A model generated the notes under the pieces. The model saw only the letters and a list, made by a program, of their open reading frames with translations, ran no database searches and was not told where the DNA came from. The translations under genes and the position numbers were made by a program. Shown here in pieces: positions 1 through 12,587 of a stretch of 64,000 bases of DNA; within the stretch, counting starts at the first letter, position 1, and every line of letters starts with the position of its first letter. The DNA is from Saksenaea vasiformis B4078 (taxonomy: Eukaryota; Mucoromycota; Mucoromycetes; Mucorales; Saksenaeaceae): NCBI GenBank assembly GCA_000697055.1, contig JNDT01001818.1, positions 310,001 to 374,000 of the forward strand, read 5' to 3'.

Positions 1-1230
1 GTACCAAACATCTCTATTCCTACAAAAATTTCATGGACCTCTTTTTTTCTCTTTTTGTCAAAATGGTAATGCACAATATGTGCAAGACGTGTTTTATTGT
101 AATTGGTCTTGTATTCAAACATATACTAAGCTTTAGAGATAAAGTATGTGCAAGACCCTTAAGGGCATTTATGAAGATTCGATTGCATGCGTCCTGTATT
201 GTGCTGGTCAGTGTTTCATTATTCAATAGTGTTCCTTTTTCAACGCGCTCTTGCACACGATCCAAATTGCTCGACCGGATTGATCCTGGTGAATGTGAAG
301 TGCAGATTCATATATGACTACACACAATCGCCAACATAGTCTACACCGGTTGGAGCCTCTCTCCAATATTTTCAGGCAATTTCTTTTAATCGAGCGAAAT
401 GAGGTCTTTTGAGGCTATTTCTGCATTTTTTGATCGGGGAATTGTAGAGCGCAGTCTAGCAATCTGTTCCGTTAGATTTGCTATCATCCGATTCGGCGCG
501 AGTAGACAATTTTTCTACCTTGTCTTCCACGAATTGCTTATGCTTCTCTCCTAATGTCGCCGTTTTCCTCTTGGTCTGCCGCTTCCAAATCTTTCCGAGC
601 TTTTTGTACTCAACGCTGCGCTGTACATGGGTTTGATTTGGAGTTGTAATTCTGAAGCTCAAACCGTCATTCATTTTCTCATACTCCAAACAACATCTAT
701 TCTTTTTTTTTTTTTTGATACGCGACCAGACATCCTTTTTGGGACGTGATCTGTGAAGCATTCTTTGTCTTCGTCTTTTGTATTTTTATTTTTATTTTTG
801 CGATCTTTAATCATTCGGGATAGTCTAGGTTAGGTATTTGCTTTAATTGGTGATATCTCCTATCGTGTAATATAACGTCGTCAACATTCATATCCATTTA
901 AATAATGTCTTTACGGACTTATCCTGCATTTTCCCACATCTATCATCTTTTAAAGGCAGCTATTGTATTATAACTCAGTAGAAGTAATAGAGTTACGCCA
1001 TAATATATTTTGGAAATGCATCAAGAGTAACTGGGTTCAATGCAGATGTTACTTTTCAAGTGTCCCCATCATGGGCAAAAAATAAACGGGGAATTTGGTA
1101 TCTAATCCTATTGGTCAGCATGAAGGCGGACGCTACTAAATCTGTGCGGAGTACAAATTGTATGCTCTGAAGCAGCAAGCGATAGATAAGCCACCTAGTG
1201 TTTTCGTCTTCCCCACCCCCAGTTATAGTT
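1..1230. other. Spacer without a convincing gene
   Basis: The open frames here are short and overlap on both strands. A minus-strand frame at 456-761 contains a stretch ending in GEKHKQFVEDKV that faintly resembles the helix-turn-helix end of fungal Tc1-like transposases. The match is too weak to call a gene. A T-rich run lies near 708-718. Confidence 0.4.
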
Positions 1231-1822
1231 ATGGTAAGACAAGGGCCCTCATGGCAGAAGAATACTGAAGACCTTGCTAGTCGGCAAGATTGATTGCACA
1301 AATCGTGGTTTCTTTGGGCACTGTGGTTGGCCGTGCGTTTATTGCGGCCTATCAACAAGCCGCAGCAAGTAAGTTGCACATGGAAAAGAGCCGGTGAGAA
1401 GAGATGTAAGGCTAACGACTCGTAACAGACGCTGCTCAAGGTGGAGGCAGAGCTGCTCGAGCTGCAGGAAAGAAGGAGACAGTCGTCGATGCAATTACCC
1501 GGAAAACCGGCATGTCTATGGAAGAAGCTTGCCAAATTCTGAATATTACCAAAGACGTCGACATGGCTAAATTGACCAAGGTAATGTGCAAAGAATGAGG
1601 GTGATCGATTGAGGATAAGATGGACTTATGGTTGTACAGAATTACGAACACTTATTCAATGTGAATGACTCGGCGAAAGGCGGATCATTTTATCTCCAAT
1701 CCAAAGTGGTGAGAGCAAAAGAGCGGTTCGAGATGGAATTGGCAGAAGAAAAGAGGCAAAGCGAAGCTCGTAAAGCGGAGGAAAACAGTAGCAGTGAAAA
1801 TAACAGTTCACCCTCATCGTAA
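1231..1822 (+). CDS. PAM16: Pam16/Tim16, J-like subunit of the mitochondrial presequence translocase motor
   Basis: Proposed join 1231-1233, 1281-1368, 1429-1580, 1640-1822, giving about 141 aa. Pam16 is a degenerate J-protein on the matrix side of the inner membrane. It holds Pam14/18 at the TIM23 channel and restrains Hsp70 stimulation. The N-terminus reads [11 protein letters not shown] followed by [13 protein letters not shown], the conserved Pam16 membrane-proximal segment. A Gly/Ala linker follows, then [26 protein letters not shown] and [18 protein letters not shown], which are diagnostic of the family. As in the family, the J domain has no HPD. The first exon is only the ATG, followed by a GTAAGA donor; this gives the expected N-terminus and continuous phase. 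Length matches the family (about 120-150 aa). The C-terminal tail is acidic and Ser-rich. Confidence 0.93.
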
Positions 1823-2427
1823 TTTATATCCGTTCGTTGCCTTTGTAAAAAAAAAATATGTCGTCCCAACCCCTTTCCTGTTTTTTAGATAAAAAATGGT
1901 CAATGCATGTAGAGCATGCTCTGACGAGAACATTTGGTGTCTTTACACCTGCATTATGACAAAAGGTATTATGAAGAAAAAAAAGGGGGAACGCTAGGGT
2001 GCCGGTATGGTGATGCTATCGATCTGCTTTTACTGTTTCCAGGACTACACGGGATCTACTATTATCACGTCATGTTTTGCACGGTTGATCCCTCGATTGA
2101 TCTCTCGATTGATAAAGAACGGCGAATTTATTTATTTTTTTGTCGGCATGGTTATCATACGATTTTGTGGGTCATAGCGGCTGCTTGTCCTTATCTCTCC
2201 ATTCCACCAACGAAATCAGACTTTTTTAATGTCAGCAACACATTGACAGCGTTGTTGTTTACTCGAGCGAGGAAAAACAAAAACGGAGCATAAACCGTAC
2301 AGATGTGCCATAGATAAACAGAACAATGCCTTGCATACTATGCAGTAAACAAAGTATGGTCGATCTGCGAATGTTTTCTATCGGTGGTTATCGATGGCTT
2401 CCGACTCGGTTTTAATTCTCCGTCTCC
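1823..2427. other. Spacer between PAM16 and the PKA gene
   Basis: One plus-strand frame (1934-2293) is open, but it resembles no family and lies directly upstream of the PKA promoter. It is most likely the 3' flank of PAM16 plus the PKA upstream region. Confidence 0.4.
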
Positions 2428-2435
2428 TATAAAAG
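2428..2435 (+). promoter_or_regulatory. TATA box of the PKA catalytic subunit gene
   Basis: TATAAAAG lies 56 bp before the ATG at 2484 and only 32 bp before the in-frame ATG at 2460. A transcript starting about 30 bp after the TATA box would begin close to 2460, so the ATG at 2484 is the more likely start. This is inferred from sequence only. Confidence 0.5.
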
Positions 2436-2483
2436 AGTCACCCCTTTTTTTTTCTGTTTGTGTTTTTTTTTCTAACTCATCTA

Positions 2484-3760
2484 ATGGATCTAACCTCACT
2501 ATCCACTCGATTGCTTGATCACTCTAAATCACTGGTACGAGATATACCAACACCTCCTTCATCAAGGCCACGGTCTCCTAGTCCACATCATCGATCCCTT
2601 CCCTCACCGCAACATACACCTCGAAGTTCATCCATTCATCACCATGACAACGACCTTCTTTCTCGTCAAACGCATGTCAGCGACAAACCTATTGTCCCAC
2701 ATCAATTCCAACTGAGCGATTTTGAGTTAAAGCGGACGATCGGGAAAGGATCCTTTGGCAGAGTGCATTTGGCACAGACGGCAGAGGGCCGTATCTGTGC
2801 GATCAAAGTCATGAACAAGAACCATATTTTACGGCGGCGTCATGCTGAACATGTCAACTATGAACGAGAAATCTTGATGTCAGCAGCACATCCCTTCCTA
2901 GTGAAAGCGTGGGGATCATTTCAGCAAGGCGCATTTCTATTTTTAATCCTGGACTACATACCTGGTGGGGAACTATTTCGGGTATTACGAAAACAAAAGG
3001 TATGCAGCGAGAATTGAGAAAACAAAAAAAGCCTAAAATCAGACGACGGTGCGGAGCAATTTTCAGATGCAACTGCTATGTTCTATACGGCCCAGGTCAC
3101 ACTGGCACTGGAATACCTTCATCAAGAAAATATTGTATACCGGGATTTAAAACCCGAGAATATTCTGCTAGATACCGAGGGCAATATTAAACTGACTGAT
3201 TTTGGGTTTGCGAAACGTGTGACGGACAAGACCAATACGTTATGCGGGACACCCGATTACCTTGGTAAGGATGTAAACTTCAGAACATGCAATTGAAATC
3301 TGATATGGTCAACTGTTTAGCACCGGAAATGATCCGGAATCAAGGCTACACAAAGGCGATTGACTGGTGGGCTCTGGGTGTCCTGATATTTGAAATGCTC
3401 GTAGGTCAGGCACCCTTCAAGGCCCGATCTCCGGTGGATCAGTACCAGAAGATCCTGGACTGCGATCTTTACTGGCCTGCAAGGATGAGTCGACCTGCAA
3501 GAGACTTGATCTCTCATCTTCTGACCGTTGAACCTGCTGATCGTTACGGTGCAGCAGAGATCAAGGTGCATCATTGGTTTCCTCAAGGTTACGTAGATGG
3601 CATGCTGCAAAACCATACGACACCTCCCTTCGTTCCTGAAATCGCACATGCAGCAGATGCGCATTATTTTGGCACCTATGATGAACTTGTTATACCTTAC
3701 GATGAGATTGTTGATCCACATGATGAACCGGATCGCGATCTTTACTTTAAAGACTTTTAA
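2484..3760 (+). CDS. cAMP-dependent protein kinase catalytic subunit (AGC kinase)
   Basis: Proposed join 2484-2999, 3057-3264, 3321-3760, about 387 aa. This Ser/Thr kinase is released from its regulatory subunit by cAMP and controls growth, dimorphism and metabolism in fungi. The first roughly 75 residues are rich in Ser, Pro and His. The kinase domain shows the glycine loop [19 protein letters not shown] with the VAIK lysine, GGELF, catalytic [18 protein letters not shown], activation-loop [13 protein letters not shown] and [12 protein letters not shown]. The C-terminus ends FKDF, the FxxF hydrophobic motif of AGC kinases. The acceptor before 3057 (GAG) restores family spacing exactly; the later CAG acceptor at 3066 would break the frame. 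An in-frame ATG at 2460 would add eight residues. A PRKX-type relative is possible, but the RDLKPEN, APE and C-tail pattern is standard PKA. Confidence 0.93.
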
Positions 3761-4974
3761 CTTACCTATCTTGTAACCGATGTACAGCACCGTTTTGATA
3801 AAGGAATTTAATATCAAGGCAGGTTTTGTAATTTAAATGATACTTCAATGATCCTTCACAAATGACTTATGAACTGGTGTTACAGCAGGCATCCAAGCCG
3901 TCGATGTAATAGTAGCCTGTCATATTCCTGGTTTGTTCCTATCGAAGAATAACGGCGGCTGCGCCACGTCCGACTTCATAGTCATTGCTACAGCTGATCA
4001 ATATCACTGCAGCCACGCAGCATAGTAAAACATCGCCAAACGTGAATTGCTTTGTCCAGCCTGAGTCGCAGTACAGAAAGCAAGCTGAGCCTTCCTTGCC
4101 AGCTTTTCTGACCGATATGCAATTAAGTTCCAACTAGCAAATCGCCCAGCGAACAGCGGAGTTAGAGGTACGACATTCTGAAAGTTTTAATTCCCCATCA
4201 TAGCCAATCAGGAGTGTTGTCAAGTGTTCGTGCTAAGTTTATGGATGTATCGAAGGTTTTGATAGGTATCAGTGAAACTTAAGCTTGGTACGCACTGTAC
4301 CATTACATGTGCCTCACGGAAAAATGCGGATGATTATAATGTAGGAAACAATAAAGCCGGAAAGCAATGTTATTTGTATTGTATCGATAGCTTAGCAGGT
4401 GAGCAGAATGTAGACTGACAAATAGACATCAATGCTTATAGCATAGCTGATGCTGGCACGTCCTTATAGGTTGGTCAATCAGACGTCTTATTAACCGTAG
4501 TGCCATTATATACCGGTTTCTTCTGGAAAAGAGACATTCAGCTTCCTGTGACGAATAGGACAGAGACTGATGGCGCGCAATTTAGAGATAACGATACCTG
4601 TACATGATGACCATGCAAATCTTGTTTAGTTATGCGAGTTAGGACGTTAAGATACAGCAGGACGATGGATCAGATCAAGATGGAGAAGACAAAGTTGGCA
4701 AAAAGAAAAATGCAAATCTCTACAGCTGAAGCTCAATGTTCATGTCGCCTAGCGTCAGATGAACAGATTTGAGGATAATTGAGATCACACTTTCAAGACA
4801 TGAAGTTTATTACAGACCATGTAATACAGTATCGCTTATAGATGATGGAACACAAAAATGAAGAAACACGGACCTTTCTCTCTCATCCGTCTTTCACGTC
4901 ATTGAGATCAATCCTTATCGACTACATATGATCCTCGGCTATTAGTTGATAACAAAGTTAGGCAGCAATCCAAT
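3761..4974. other. Spacer without a recognised gene
   Basis: The 3' flank of the PKA gene and AT-rich sequence. Open frames are short and share no motif I recognise on either strand. Confidence 0.4.
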
Positions 4975-5048
4975 TCGCGAGGATAAGTACGAACGGGTTA
5001 TCCAGGATTTCGTTGCTGTGAATGTCTCCTTAGTATTGACGATGTCGT

Positions 5049-5450
5049 GAATAGCTTGGTCAACGAATTTGGAAATTTTACAGTGACCAAGGAGACTGTC
5101 CACAGATCCATGGTTATTGAGCGCAACATCACCTCCAAAGAGGTATGCAAGCATTCTGCAGCAAAGCACACACTACAGCTGACACATGGATATGGAACTA
5201 TTCAATGCAAAGACTTCTATTAGGGATACTGCAGCCGGCTATCGCTTTCCTCAAGGTCATAACATATGAAATGGACAGTTGGCCAATGGTGAAATGGTAT
5301 TGTTTGGTGACGGCTAATGTGGCTATCCTCAACAACAGGGCGACTGGGTCGGTATTCTCGAGACGCTGTCAATTTGTTTGCTTTTTCTCGTATTCTGCAG
5401 AGATAAGCCCAATCGAGAGCCTCCACAGAATACTCAATATCTAGATGAAG
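5049..5450 (+). pseudogene. Decayed Tc1/mariner-like (IS630-type) transposase
   Basis: Two short stretches in the plus strand fit the DDE transposase seen in Mucoromycota Tc1-like elements. Around 5059-5172 the translation contains VNEFGNFTVTKETVHRSM, a typical DNA-binding (HTH) segment. Around 5275-5440 it contains WPMVKWYCLV, then ILNNRATG, and SAEISPIESLHRI, which align with the usual WPMVKGYYLVMDNAPIH and YSPELNPIE region. The catalytic Asp of the MDNAP motif is gone (TANVAI). Stops and frameshifts separate the pieces, so this is a relic. The flanks were not resolved into terminal inverted repeats. Confidence 0.7.
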
Positions 5451-5469
5451 CAGCCTAAGTTTGACAATC

Positions 5470-8400
5470 ACAAACGTCTAATGCCAGAAACCTGTGAATC
5501 CGACGGGTGCGGCGCCTGAAAAGTTAAAATCTCAAGGATATGTCGTTTCTTCTCGATTTAACTATATTTAACTGATAAACAAAAGGCTTCAAGAACAGCC
5601 AAGATCGTCCCGGACAAAGATTATGCAATTCAGACAATAAATAAAGGACGTGAATGATTCTGCAGACGTGAGGAAATGATATTCCTATTAGGGAAGTAGC
5701 ATAGCTGGATGAAAGGACCTAGCTCTAACACGAGCACAACGAGAAAGAATTGCAATACGCAGACCGTGATATTATGAACGTGAAAAGAATCAATGTTACA
5801 GAATTGTACGGATATACTTACATAATATGCTACCCTTTTGGAAGGACCCTTTGTGTTTGCTTACCGATTTTCCCGCTAGTTCCCATCTGCCAGTATTCAG
5901 CAACATTTTAAACTCAGGAGAAAGTAGGACACACGTTTCCACAATCTCTGCAAAGCGATGTCGCTTTCTCAAAAAACACATGCCTTTTCTCAAAATAAAA
6001 CTATTCGTCGTATTTGTCCTTTTAAGCTGCTTTTCTCGGAATGACAACTGAAATCAATACGTCGGAGAATTGGAACGTGGTAGCCATACACGCTCATTAC
6101 ACGAGGCGACGCATTGTAACTATAGCAACGACAGCTTCCTCAATACCTTGAAGGAAGCCACTTGTTTTTCTTAGCTCCCAACTTTTACTGCGAGCTTAAA
6201 GTTACGTTCTAACTTCCAAGAGGCTAGTAGCAAATTTTGTCGCGATGCATCGCGCGTTGGGGATCAATGAAATTTATTCAACGTCTCGATATATACCGAT
6301 GAGGTGTAATACTCGCTTCATACACACCTAGAGAATCAGAAGTGTACGGAGGCAGTATCAAACATAAACTGGATAAGAGAGAGTCTCTTTCCTTTACTCG
6401 TGACAGAGTCGATAGCTGAATTTATTGCTATTACTCTTTCTCGTGGGATGTCGCGGTATGACATATGATGCGGCGTTGTAGTGCAAGGAGGCAAAGCTAA
6501 AATTGAGATCTTAACTCGAAGTGACGAGAAGTGACTGATCTCCTCTCACGGGCACTGTGCTTCCGCCTGTAAGCGCTGTCATCGAACTACCATGTTACTA
6601 CTGTAACATAGGAGTGCGCCATCTTTTAAGACCATGGAACTCGGTCTCATAGGATTTCACATCTGATGAACAGCATTTACTACGTCAGCATTGTTGATTT
6701 CACAGCACTATGCAAAGCGATGCCATGCGCAAAATGATGTACAACTTGGTATGATTCCTTAACAGATGATCTCTCATCCGAATGGAAGTATCAAGACATA
6801 CACGAAGGTCGGTGCCTTCGGTATTCAAACGGTCGGGGACATCGATCGTTCTTTCCGAAACTCTCTTGGATGGGGTTATCTTCGGCACAATTACAAAGAA
6901 ATCCGTGTAGTCGACATGCTAACCACAAATGATCCACGAAGTGAGTGGCTGACATTTGTTGACTTGTCATATTTGGTCATACGGTTGGGTAGCCCAAGTC
7001 AATATCACAGACACTATAATGGGTAGTTGGAAATTGGATGAGGTCATTGATGAACTTTCAGAATCACTATAATCGGAGATGAACAAGAAAGACTGTTCTT
7101 GATAGGACATGGCCAAGGTATTTTTTAAAACTATGATATTGGATAGGTTTTGTTTGATTCAATTACGAATGAATAAATGTTTTCCTTTCCGGTACCTAGG
7201 GTGTCGCGTAAATATTCGTGATTGGCATGACAAAAAACAAATATAATAAGCTAGCTGTCATCTACTTTCTTGGCTGCATTCCAGTACAAATAGCTTGCAA
7301 CGTGCATATTATAAACTTCCTAGATTTTCGGAATTCGTAGACAACATTATCGAGACCGTCCGGAAACAGGAGCTATGACAGAGTGTCATCAAATATACAG
7401 TCAATGCCATGAGACACTACTGACACGGCTATCTCGAGACAGTCCATAACGTGACTGAAAAGAAGAACTTTCTCTCAAAGGGAATAGCAACCAAACACCG
7501 AAAGGATAATGTATTACCTGTTAGAACCTTGTAGAAGAGTATCGTTCACCGATACCTGATATCACCTTCATCAGTTCGTCTCAAAAAATCGTCTCATTTT
7601 CAAGTTAAACTGTGGTGTTATGAAAGGATAAGCCAGATGCTGACTTTTTTTTCTGAACATGTTACTAGCGCCAAAAAAAAGCAAATAGTTTTCTGATTTG
7701 TTCAAATGACCTGGAGTAATGTTCTCCACGTTCGTACAGTTGAGAGAGGCACAAAAAATTTTTTTACGGTGCTCAACGGGTCGGGACCTTTCCGAAAATG
7801 GAAAAAGTAGAGGGGTAGAAAGAGGGGAATTGGTTGAATAGGGCGGGACAACGGTTTGACGCTACGTAACGCACGATCGGGGTACCGAATAAAACAAAAA
7901 ATTAGTATATTCCCCGCATAGACTTAGCACAGTAACTAGCCATACTACCTCTGCGCGATCTACATCAGAAATAACAAGAAAATTATCACCCTTTTTTTAT
8001 TATTACCAAACTAGTTATATTTGCGTGGGTAAACATCTTTCATTCGGAAGCGGGTAACTCTGGGACCTGAAGTTTTTGATTGGATGGGATGCGGCTGAAT
8101 AAAAACTAAGAGCTTCGTCATGATTTTTTTTTAATTGATCAGAGACCCGACTGTCTGAGTAATTTTCAGCCGTGTTTCATTCCCAATAATGGAATTCGAA
8201 TGAGATCATGTCACTTCCCGAATGTTGGTAAATAATAATAATCTTGTCTATTCGATTTGTTCTATATAATGCATTACGCTTATTTTATCAAAACTGTAAA
8301 TAGTATACCGGTATGATACCTGGTACTTTTTAGCTTCTTTTCTAAGTACTAGAGGAAAACGGACTCTTAAAATTCTAAGAGACGACGTCGGGTTCCGATC

Positions 8401-8532
8401 GCATCGTCTGAAACGTGACGAGGTGTCACTAACTTTTTAGCCTTAGTCTATCTTAATTTTAAATAGAGAAAGAAATAAAAAGTGCAGTAAAGTATTGACA
8501 TTTTCTTTTTTTTCTCCTATTTTATTTTTATC
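5470..8532. other. Long spacer upstream of the hexose transporter
   Basis: Three kilobases with many stops in all frames. The longest frame (6766-7026, plus) has no recognisable domain, and neither does its antisense counterpart at 6700-6888. The stretch could contain further decayed transposon DNA continuous with the relic at 5.0-5.5 kb, but I cannot show that. The last 300 bp are AT-rich and probably hold the transporter promoter. Confidence 0.4.
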
Positions 8533-10132
8533 ATGGATTCAAGGAAAGCTGGACTTCGACCTTATGTTATTATCTCTGTTATTGCTGCCAGTCTGGGTGC
8601 CCTGAACAATGGCCTGAATACAAGTGCCCTGAACATTCCAGCAAATGCCGTTAGGTATTGTCCCGGTGTACCAGCGGGAGAAGTGACCTATTATCCCAAT
8701 TCTTCCCTGCCTCAATGTCTTCCCATGAGCGACTGGATTTGGTAACTATCCGATTAAAGAAAAAAAAAAAAGGGTCTTCCTTTTTTCTGACTAAGAAAAA
8801 TTTTTTTTTGATTTCAATAGGGGTGTCGCCACGGGTATGTTTGCTATCGGAGGTTTGATTGGTGCCTTAGCAGCTGGTCCTATGGCATCCAAATTTGGCC
8901 GTCGTGATGCAATGATTATGCTGAACGTCAGTTTCTTTATTGGTGCTGTTCTTTTGTCTACTGCAACGACGAGCGCACAGTTTGCAATTGGTCGTATCTT
9001 TGTTGGTATCGGTTCTGGTTTCATGACGGTCGTTATTTCAATGTATATCGCCGAAATTTCTCCCCCAGACTACCGTGGTGCCTTGGGATCATTCCTGCAG
9101 CTATTTATGACATTTGGTCTATTAATTATTCAAGCTGCAGGTTTGGGTCTTTCAACAGCAGTTGGTTGGCGTATCGTCACTGTGATCACCTGCGTTCCTG
9201 CTATCGCCCAGATGATCATGTTACCTTTCTGCCCACGATCTCCTCGCTGGCTTATTACCGAGAATCGTGTCGACGAAGCCCGATTGGAACTGTTGAAACT
9301 GCGTAATGGCGACATCGAAGAAGAATTCTCCGAAATGGTTTTGGCTCTGACCAAGGGAGGCAGCAACAATGACCGAAACAAACCTAAAGACAGTGATTCC
9401 GGCGCTTGCTTCGAGAACAACGAAAACGGTCGCGACGGCGATGCCGCATTTGAATCCGAACTTGCTCTCTCGTTCCTTGAGGTCATGAAGATCCCTGTCC
9501 TTGCGGTTCTAACTGTCAAGATGATGTTGATTCATGCCGCCTCACAGCTCACCGGTATCAATGCCATTATGTACTTCTCCACCAGTATTTTTGCAACTTC
9601 CTTCGGTAACGACGCTCAGTACGTTACTGTCGGTGTCGCAGCTCTCAACGTCTGTTTGACCTTCCTTGGTCTTGGTCTCATCGATCGTCTCGGTCGCAAG
9701 ACTCTCTTGACCGCCTCCGCCGTGGGCATGTGCGTCTTTGGTGTTCTGATGTGCATTGCTTTGCGCTACAGCATCTCGCCTCTCCAGGTCGTCTGTGTCA
9801 TGTTGTTCGTCTCTTCTTTCGCTGTCGGTCTCGGCATGATTCCCTTTGTTATTACCGCCGAAGTCTATCCTACCTACGCTGTTGGTGCCGCTTCCTCCGC
9901 TGCTCTCGCTATCAACTGGCTCTGTAACTTTATCATCGGTCTGATCTTCCCTACTTTACAGAACGCGTGCGGTCCCTTCGTTTTCATCATCTTTGCAGGT
10001 ATCTCCTTTGCTGCAGCCATCTTCATCTTCCTCTTTGTTCCCGAGACCAAGAAAAAGTCCATCGAAGAAGTCGGCCGTGAAATCGGTTGGGCCGACATCA
10101 ATGTCACTGAGTTGCTGGCCGTCAAGAACTAA
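8533..10132 (+). CDS. MFS hexose/sugar transporter (12 TM)
   Basis: Proposed join 8533-8741, 8821-10132, 506 aa. This is a plasma-membrane sugar porter of the major facilitator superfamily (HXT/STP/GLUT type), taking up glucose or related hexoses, probably with proton symport. Motifs in order: ASKFGRRDAMI after TM2 (family GRR motif), GRIFVGIGSGF, YIAEISPPDYRGALGS, CPRSPRWLITENR (PESPR-like), LTGINAIMYFSTSIF (substrate-path QQxTGxNAxxYY region), DRLGRKTLL between TM8 and TM9, and PETKKKSIEEVGREIGW, the PETKG-like end of TM12. The central loop near residues 225-270 is polar and Asn/Asp-rich. The single intron splits the W-G codons before GVATGMFAIGG. Length is normal. Codon use in the 3' half is C-ending rich (CTC, GCC, GTC), suggesting high expression. 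Confidence 0.95.
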
Positions 10133-11315
10133 GAAAAAAAATAGCATCCTCATCTCCCCACTTATTTTTTAGTTTCCCAACGTTTGTGTACTTTATTCAA
10201 CCTTTTAACCGCCCCTTTCCGCAACTATTTTAGTAACTAGTCCATCCATTGTATATTTTTTTTTGGTACTCCTTTTTTGCTAAGCAAGCGCTATCCAATT
10301 TTTGTGGTCCCAACATAGACCAAATCATGTAATAATTTCTCGTCAATAACAAGTTCTTCTTTGTTTCTCTTTTGAATGAGAAAAAGAAAAAAAATGCTAC
10401 ATCGTCTACCATTTCCAAGTTAGATGTTTGATCCAAACTATCGTACAAAATTAGAAGCAGCATCGTTAAGTAGTATGATCAAACTTTACAGGATATAATC
10501 TACTATGTTATTATGATGGTGTTTGCCGCCTATCCACGCACTTTCATCCTATATGTACTTCTCCACACGCCATGCATGCATCCGCTTACGCTGAAGTTTT
10601 CAAATAGAGGCACACTATGAAATAACTTGTGCTAGCAAGCAGATAAATGATCGCTCGTCCTTTCAATATATTCTCGACGGGTTACACTGATGCTGCTACT
10701 TTGAATAACAGGTTATGGCATACTGTAACATTTTCTCAATATAGTTAAGTGCACTGGAAGTTTGAAGTACCCTAGTATTGGTTCTGATAACTGTACACGA
10801 GAAAACACGGCGGTTTCTGTGGGAAAGATCTATAAAAAAGTTTGTGTAGCTTTCGTTCCCAAAAGTCTGTGCTAAAAAGGAATAACGAAAGCACTAAACG
10901 TGATAATAGTCAGCACCTATTACCGTTTCCGAGGCTATCTAACTTTGCTGTCGGTATTAAGTCGTTTATCTTCAATGCGCTAGAGATTCGAAAGGAGGTA
11001 AACCTCTAACATATGTGTTGACATATCGCTGGTTTACATCTTAACAATATTTGCGAAGTGCGCGAAATGAACTTAGTGATTTAGCTCAGCTATATACCGA
11101 AAATAAAAAAATAAAAATACCTCCACATAGGACGGGTCGTTCTGTCTGTTGCACGTCGGTTGATTGCCAACTCTTGAAAATCTCTTCAGAATCAAGTAGC
11201 TGAGACATGTCGCTTGTGACTCAGTTTACGTGGATGCATTAGACTTTGTGGTGCACGAATTTTGTCCCGATTTCTTCCTATTCAACACTATCCTTTTTTT
11301 TTTCTTGAGCCAGCC
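10133..11315. other. Spacer between the transporter and SNAPC1
   Basis: The first 150 bp are T-rich and probably hold the transporter 3' end. The rest has short frames only and no recognised gene. Confidence 0.4.
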
Positions 11316-12470
11316 ATGAATCGAGCGGGTGTATACCCGGAATCTATGATCGAAGCTATCCAGATCGTTCCCATTAGCAAGGGACGAATAGGTGTTTGCA
11401 GAAAAGCTATTGAAGACGATGTTGAGCAACTCTTGACTGCATTTGCTGCTGTATGTTTAAGTAGTTCGAGTGTACATAATTCACCAGAATGACAACAGGA
11501 ATCTAAACACGAGTTTGCTGATTTTTCAAAAGTGTGGACGGACCTAAGTTTTCCTTTGATTCATTACACCTGTCTTGAAAAAGATCATCGCTCCCAGTTC
11601 ATGAATGCGCTGTACGAAGCTGTGCTAGGTATGCTTCCGTGATCATGCTAGGTTGTAATGCTGATCGTCATTGACAGATTATCTGGAAGACGAGGTGACT
11701 GTGGTACGGATTGGTATGTTGTATGCTCTGTATTTCCTATATTTCTCGCAGCCGTCCGTATGGAAAACAGTTGAGATACGCGTTTCGCTCGGTAACTTCT
11801 CATTTTTCTGGCTATACCATAAATTTCTTACCTATCAAATAGAAAAATGGAAAAAATTGTTCGATTTTTATGTATACTGCTGTCAGCAAGAGTTGGAAGT
11901 TGCTCTTTTGTTTCGACGGTTACGTAAAGCGAACGCTTTTACATTCGTTCTGCATACCAGTATTCCACCAGATAATATGTTTGAACAGCAAGAGTTTTCA
12001 AAGGCCACTGAGTAGGTGAACATCTCAAATTTTAGGAACTAAATTTCTGCAAAAAAAAAAAGGGTAATGGACGATTTCAAATCTCTGAAGAAGAGGCGGC
12101 TGCAGAAAGATACGGTAAGATAGTTATCGAACAGCGTACGTAAATCATTGACGATGTTTTACAGGCTATATTCACTTCAGTCGAAACTACGTCCCAATTT
12201 GCAAAGTTATCAAAAAAGTATGACACTGCTCGATTCCTTGCGTGTGCCACACCTCAGGCAAGGTTAGGAACGCAAAGATGGTTAAAAGACCGGATGAACG
12301 TGGATGAAACAGATCCGCACATATTACAGAGAGTGCTATCAAGTACTTCGCTTGCAGTGAGCGATAACACGTTTGCCGATGCCCTAAACGATCTCTATAC
12401 AAAATATTGGGAAAGGCGGAAAAGACGGCTAGGCGAGGCAGATGAAATCGAAGATACCATTACCTCATAA
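11316..12470 (+). CDS. SNAPC1: SNAPC1 (SNAP43)-like subunit of the snRNA-activating protein complex
   Basis: Proposed join 11316-11450, 11499-11628, 11678-11791, 11843-12011, 12063-12114, 12165-12470, 301 aa. SNAPc binds the proximal sequence element of snRNA genes and recruits Pol II or Pol III. The family signature runs through exons 2-4: FSKVWTDLSFPLIHYTC, then FMNALYEAVLDYLEDE, VRIGMLYALYFLYFSQP, VEIRVSLEKWKKLFDFY, and LFRRLRKANAFTF. These follow the order and spacing of animal SNAP43 (FxxLWRELGFSLIHYG, VLYSVALDYLLPPYSF, RVGALYLLYGLYNTQ, IRVALKDWDEVLKF, AYIFRKLRLDRAFHFT). The third intron is 51 bp and has no in-frame stop, so it could be missed; removing it gives the ungapped family alignment. 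RPB8 starts 117 bp downstream on the same strand. Family assignment is firm. The exact donor at 12012 (GTAGGT) is inferred. Confidence 0.82.
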
Positions 12471-12587
12471 CTTCCCACCCTCTTCACTAAGCCGCTGCGA
12501 CGGCTTGCTGTCATATTACAATCGACTACAATAAACCTATCGTCATTTCATGTTTCAGTAACCACTGGTTTGTCCAAACGTTTTGCA

